Assembly (NCBI GenBank): GCA_023238725.1
Contig: CM041541.1
Span: forward strand, 8,032,884-8,096,883
Direction: 5' to 3'
Length of the DNA: 64,000 bases
Source: Scortum barcoo
Lineage: Eukaryota; Chordata; Actinopteri; Centrarchiformes; Terapontidae
Under the pieces are notes generated by a model. The model saw only the letters and a list, made by a program, of their open reading frames with translations. It did no database searches and was not told where the DNA came from. Of this stretch, positions 58,901 through 64,000 are shown one piece after another. The number at the start of each line of letters is the position of its first letter. Within the stretch, counting starts at the first letter, position 1. A program made the translations under genes and the position numbers.

Positions 58901-61900
58901 ACCAGCTGTGGGGAGATTTAAACACTGGCACGATCCCACATTTCCACTGGGAGACAAACGTCAGATGCAGAAACGCTTTTCATCCGCTATCGTTTTATCA
59001 AGTGTTTAAAAATGCCCTTTTCCTCCGTGACTGCACCAAAACTCTGCAACTTCACCGTGACATCCACCATCCTGACCTCACAGCGTGACGTCAAGAGTCT
59101 TTGCAATGTGTCTGCATCTCGTGGCTGCGCGCTATAAATAGACAGCCGCTGACTGTCTGCCTCCCCCTCATCTGTATCGGTGCACCAGCCGAGATTCACA
59201 CGAGTCCGCTCCCTCTGCATTAACGTGGCTGCGGCGGGTTGTCAGGCCTAAAATGTCTCCACGTGGGTTTTCAGCCAATTATATGCAGAATGGCAGGACG
59301 AGGGAGACTTTGGGGATCGCGGGCTCTGAAAGATGACTGTGTGGAAAATGAAGTTGAAGAAAAATATCAAAGAGAAACGGAGCCAAGCAGGATCCCAAAG
59401 GCATCTTTAGTTCTCGAAAAGGTCAAGAGCCTTGTCTCTGAAAGAACACATCTTGTGCTTCAGGCTTCAAGCTTTGAAAAGATATAATCACTTCCTTTTA
59501 TTTTATCTAGATTTACCCGATACTGAAAAGTACTAAATTACTCCTGCACTTCTATGACACTGTCAGACACATTCTTCTTCTTTTTCAAAACCTGCTACCC
59601 ACATTACCCACAGTGCAACACCACTGCCAGTGGTTCGTATATTTCAGTGTGTTATGGTCCATCTGGAGACAAAAGGCTTTATATTTTATTTTTCCAGTAG
59701 TGCTAACAAAGACCTGGAAACAGACTGATGTGTCCAGTCAGTGCAGTTTTCCTTTAAAAGGTGTGAATGCTTTGTGATTTTCATCACATCTTTTAAAACA
59801 ATGATATAATGGGATCTAAGATAAACCCACAGGAGGATTATAAATATACTTCTCCATTCTCACAGTTAGAGGGTGTGTGGAAAATATCTTCCTTACACTG
59901 CAGCTGTATCAGATGTGTATCTGGGTGTTAATGAGGCAGAGAGCATTTTAACTTCTGCAGTCTAAGTGGTGTGTGTGGCGTCGTGACGGGTTTACGCGCT
60001 GCCTCCTCCCCACACCTGTTGAGGTGCTGCTGCAGCAGGTCCAGCCGTTGCTCCACCTCTCCATAGGTGAGGTCCGTGTCGCTGTCGTCCTCCCCAGCCG
60101 GCGTCTCTCGACACTGGGCCGACTCCTCCGCGCCCTCGTTGGGACGCTGACGACGCACCCACTCCTCTGCATGGAGCTCTGGAGGGAGAGAGACGTGTGT
60201 GTGTGCGCGAACAGACGTGAACACACACACACAGGGTAAATGATGTGTGTTATTAGAGCAGTGCCTCGGGGGAGGCATCTTCCTGTGTTGTGCCCTCTCA
60301 TCATTTAGCTTTACTAAGCTCTGATCAGCTTACTGCCTCCCGAATCCTAACATCTATCCTGCAGAGGAAAACACGCGCCTGACCCCAGCTGACAGTCACA
60401 TCCTCAGATGGGTTTTTGTTCCCCTCCTTTTAGGTTTCTGCAAGTGATGGCTGGAGATTAAATAGATATTTCCTGTATGTTATTATCGCCGGGCTGTTTA
60501 TACAAATCAATATCAGTCTGCTCTCTGCTCTGGCAGAAATCCTCATGGCTGCAACAGTTGAATTATGAGATATTACTATCAAATCAACATGCTGACACAC
60601 ATTTGTATCTCAGTGTGGAATCATGGAGTTTTACTTAGATACAGGCTAGTCCTGCGGTACATGTTATTGTTGTGTTGCTGTGTGTGTTTGCTTTGTTGGA
60701 TTGTCGGCACTGGATGATTTAACAGGGGTTTAAGCCTGACAGTACAGTTGCTTCCTCTAACAGGAGGTCATGTGTGGTCAGGGCACACGCACAAACTGGT
60801 AAGTTTGCTCAACCTGCACCAGCAAGCAGCTGGCGAAAGTGTGGATTTCTCCCAGAGCCTGCCAGGTATCTCCATCCCAGATGCAGCCCTTTGTGTGAAA
60901 GCCGCTCAGTCAAGCTGCCGCTTCCACTGTGTAAACTGCCCTGGGATCCACAAGAGGATTTAATAACTCTCTTCACTTGTTTTGTCTGCACAGTGTCACA
61001 GTGCTGTGTCCAATGTGTCACGGTTGCCGACTAAATAATTAAAAAGCACTATGATATTCATCTCAGATTTCCTAAAAAGACTGAAATGTGACCCAGCTCA
61101 CCAGACACATCGCTGTCAACAACATGATTTTACCTAGTGTTTCCTGTAAATCCTCCATTTGGTCATGACCTATGATCAAGAGGGGTGACCCCGGGGCCGG
61201 CTGCTGGATATAATCCTCTTACGTTTTATTACTGAGTGGGTTTTAGGTTTCACCGTAATGACACATAATCCTTGTTTGTATTTCTAATAGGTGTGACATT
61301 CCTCCTCTGGGAGCTTAGGGATTTTTGGGTTGTTTTTTTCCTTTCTAAATTAGCTTCCAAACCCATCACCATTGTGGAGTAAAACTTTAGAGGACAAGCT
61401 GTCAGATTTACAAGAAATTCCGTGTCCATTTAAACAAGACACTGATTTATTTCAGTCTAGATATAATCAGAACATCTCAGTTTTATGTTGCTCTTTTAAA
61501 ATTGATTGTTTGGCCAAAAATAAAAAAAATCTGCTAAGGGAAAACATTTATTTAAAAGACAGGTGAGAAAAGGTGTTTGAAGGCAACCCAAAAATAAATC
61601 CCTCACAACTAAACAAAAAACTGAATGAAAAACACTGTTGGAACAAATAAGGTGGATCTGTTGTCACCTTTGTAAGTCTGGCTTTGCATGTTGTCTCCAG
61701 CCTGTGCGTCTGGAGTGCTGCTCAGCCCGAGGCCCAGGGTGTGGTCCCTAACCACCGGGTAGCCCAGCACACCGGAGCACAGGGGCCTCTGCTCCTCCTC
61801 CTCCTCCCTGCCTTCCTCTTCCTCCTCGTCGTCCTCGTCTTCTCCCTCCTCGGCGGACTCCCTCCTCTCCTCGGCTGCCGGGGAGGCGTAGATCTGCCTC

Positions 61901-61949
61901 CCTCGCCTGGCGTCGCAGTAGGTGGCCGCTGGCTCCTTGTGGTGGGAGC
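56000..61949 (-). CDS. kcnh7: Voltage-gated K+ channel KCNH7 (ERG3), C-terminal exons only
   Basis: ERG-type potassium channel subunit; only the cytoplasmic C-terminal tail is in the window. Exons in transcript order: 61949-61668 (acidic, G-E-D-E-D-D-E-E-E-E-E-G-R-E-E-E-E-E-Q), 60178-60016 (ELHAEEW... then EVEQRLDLLQQHLN), 57276-57087 (RLESQMTADIQAILQLLQRQ, then PPAYSTVTSSPEYQRPA), 56299-56000 (eight-Gln run, then LPDVPSSSGTLGLHRPVSDP and GLPGK, TAG at 56000-56002). Phases agree at each junction. The coiled-coil tetramer-type segment and the LHRPVSDPGLPGK end match KCNH7. Upstream exons (PAS, transmembrane, cyclic-nucleotide-binding domains) lie beyond 64000. The 2.7-kb intron 57277-60015 holds a repeat copy and an A/T-run pair near 58620-58682 but no exon I could identify. 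Confidence 0.9.
58085..58260. repeat. Diverged teleost interspersed repeat
   Basis: gagtaaagcagctctgcatt plus caaaatatctacatc, then aatgtatcaaaagtaaaagc with actgattttgcagatgtgtg follow the order of the abundant aagtaaaagta repeat family. Intronic in kcnh7. Confidence 0.5.
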
Positions 61950-64000
61950 CTACGGGGAGAAATGGTAATCAGGAAATCTGCTGGGGGAACGCCGACTTCT
62001 ATGCTAAGACTTCCTCTGGGAACGCCGGCATTGACTCATTATCTTTGACAACAGGTAGAGAGTGCTTCGCTCTGGGGTTGAAGTGAGGGCAAACGACGTT
62101 AAAGGAGACCTCAGCAGCGAGCCTTTTGTGATGCAAACTGCTCGAGACATGTTAAGCATTTTACAGCCACCCTAAATGTGTTTACAGGTTACAATAAGAG
62201 AGTAAAGCTCCTGCTCATCAGACTCTGATTTCTACATCTTTGCACCTGATGGATGGCGGCAGGATACGCCGGCTGCAGGACTGTGAAACCGACTGTTAGG
62301 TACATTCTCCGTCCTCACTTGTGTTATATCGGGAGATGGTGAGATACTGTATTCAGACAGCCTGTAACCATGGAGACCAATTAGATTTGCCTGAATCGAA
62401 GCCAAACTGCTGAGTGCTGCTGTGCGGAGGCTCCGTCTCCGAGTCCCAAGTCTCCCGGCTGTTAGAAGTGAAATTACAACTGTTCCCGTGGCGCGGGTCG
62501 CTCTCGCTCAAACATGCTGTATACTGTCATCTTGAAAGTGGAGCTACTATCTCGGGGCAGGCGGGCTGCAGTGTTTATCTACAGTGTAACCGATCTGAGG
62601 AGGCTCTCTAAGCAGAACATACAGATATCGAGGCATGTTTAATAAAGGGGGGTTCAGAAAATCAAGGTTTATGGAAGAGAGTCTGCCTTTAACCATGAAT
62701 TTGAATAAGTCCCCAACCCGTTTGTGTTTTTGAGTCATAATAACTGGTTTTCATATTATTTCTATCCTTTGTGCTTATTTGATTAATTTTTAACTATTTC
62801 TAATATTTTCTGGTGTTACTGTTATAATTTTTTTTTTTTTCAGTTTTTAGTCTTGGTCTGCATGTATGAAAGATGCTATTTAATAAAGCTGAGTTTAGAT
62901 GGTGAAAAGTCTAAATAAACTGGTAAACAAAACCACTCTAGATGTAACATAACAGCCTTCACATGGTGGAAAAACTTCCAATCAGTCGTCCGTCCCTCTT
63001 GAATTTTAAACAACCGATTTCTAGGTGCCTGCATCTCTAATATTATTTGAGTGTCATCTACAGAGAAAACAACTGCTGTTGACTGTGATGCTACAGCCAA
63101 AGGGATCAACACTGCTTGATTTTAGTTGCATTCACAACCACATTTGTGAAATACTGAACAGCTCCTTTAAAAAGAAACAGATATGACCTCAGATTTTTAA
63201 GCACAAAACTGTAAAAAGACCTGCGTTAACACTGCAGAAGCAGAACTTTAAGGAACGGACATCATCTTTTAGACCTGAGGCGAAGCCAAGCCTAAAGATA
63301 GGTACGTTTCCATGGTAATGTGGGTCAAATTTAAGTTTGATTTACTGAAATAAGTCTGGTTTAACTGGTAATCTTGCTCTAAACATCCCCCTGATGAACC
63401 ATCGCTTCGGCAATTAAGTGAACTGCCAGCATACATCGATGGTCGTTACAGTCCCTCACGAGCCCTTCACAGTTTAAAGGCTCACAGATGAAGCTCTAAA
63501 TATTAACTCTGCTCCACCCAGTCTCTGTGCACAGATGAAGGGCGATAGTTTCATTAGAGCGTACAGTAAAGGAACCACGATTCAGAATCTGCAGATCTGC
63601 AATCTGCAGAAGAGGGCAATTTTTACACGCTGATATTAAAACAGCGAAAAGAACTCGCAGGCTTGTTAATAACCTTTTCCTACAAATGAAACCAAGTGAT
63701 TGGATGTGCACAATGTAAAAATATGAGCCACTGATACCACTTCATTCATCAACCTGCTGAAACATAAATCGTATGACTAATTTTATTCTCATTTCATGCT
63801 CTACTTTGCATATAAAATACTGCATCTCTTTCTCTCTTTCTCTCTCTCCTCTATTTGGAAAAGTGTTGCATCAGAGCCGCCACACACGGACGACCACTGT
63901 GTTTACCTTCATTAAATTACACGCAAATGACACCAGGATGCTACAAAACAACCTCTACGCGCGTCAGATGGGTCAACGATAGCTCTTTCTGCTTATGGGG
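61950..64000. other. kcnh7 intron
   Basis: No exon recognised between the acidic C-terminal exon and the window end; the next exon must end with one base of a split codon and lies further on. A CT-rich microsatellite occurs at 63826-63852. Confidence 0.6.

Noticed and set aside
1..64000. tRNA, rRNA, CRISPR arrays, operons or prokaryotic signals
   Set aside because: None seen; the window is a vertebrate nuclear genome with spliced genes.

Overview
This looks like a stretch of a teleost (ray-finned fish, probably spiny-rayed) genome. The genes are split into many short exons with GT-AG introns. The intergenic DNA is AT-rich and microsatellite-rich and carries interspersed repeats typical of teleosts. 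The gene order matches the vertebrate block SLC4A10 - (DPP4) - GCG - (FAP - IFIH1) - GCA - KCNH7 of human 2q24, with the same orientations.

Layout: 1-4875 is intron or upstream DNA of slc4a10. 4876-21295 (+) holds the slc4a10 coding exons, from the cytoplasmic N-terminal domain to two alternative C-termini; the exon with the start codon is outside the window. 21296-24735 is 3' UTR and intergenic DNA. 24736-27535 (-) is gcga, the proglucagon gene, with separate exons for glucagon, GLP-1 and GLP-2, a 5' UTR exon and a TATA box. 29215-38231 (-) is a DPP4/FAP-family serine protease of 25 recognised coding exons. Its catalytic residues are all present, but exon 16 carries a 4-bp tandem duplication that breaks the frame. 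38232-43929 is intergenic and ends in a GC-box/CCAAT/CRE-like promoter. 43930-51745 (+) is gca (grancalcin, a penta-EF-hand protein). 56000-61949 (-) is the 3' end of kcnh7 (ERG3 potassium channel), whose upstream exons lie beyond the window.

Functionally the genes are linked mainly by ancient synteny. One pairing is biochemically suggestive: the proglucagon gene lies next to a DPP4-like peptidase, the family that inactivates GLP-1-type peptides. slc4a10 and kcnh7 are mainly neuronal membrane transport genes. There is no room for a second DPP4/FAP gene between slc4a10 and gcga, and no IFIH1-like exons between the protease and gca, so those members are absent or moved.

Items most worth a second look: the exon-16 frameshift in the protease; the gcga GLP-1 stop codon that doubles as a splice donor for GLP-2; a (TG)11T4 tract at the acceptor of a late slc4a10 exon; a perfect 23-bp-arm hairpin in an slc4a10 intron; two RFX X-box motifs; a direct duplication flanking the first two gca exons; and unassigned exon-like segments near 7.1, 23.3 and 53.1-53.5 kb. 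All exon boundaries were read by eye from splice sites, reading phase and remembered family sequences; no alignment was run.
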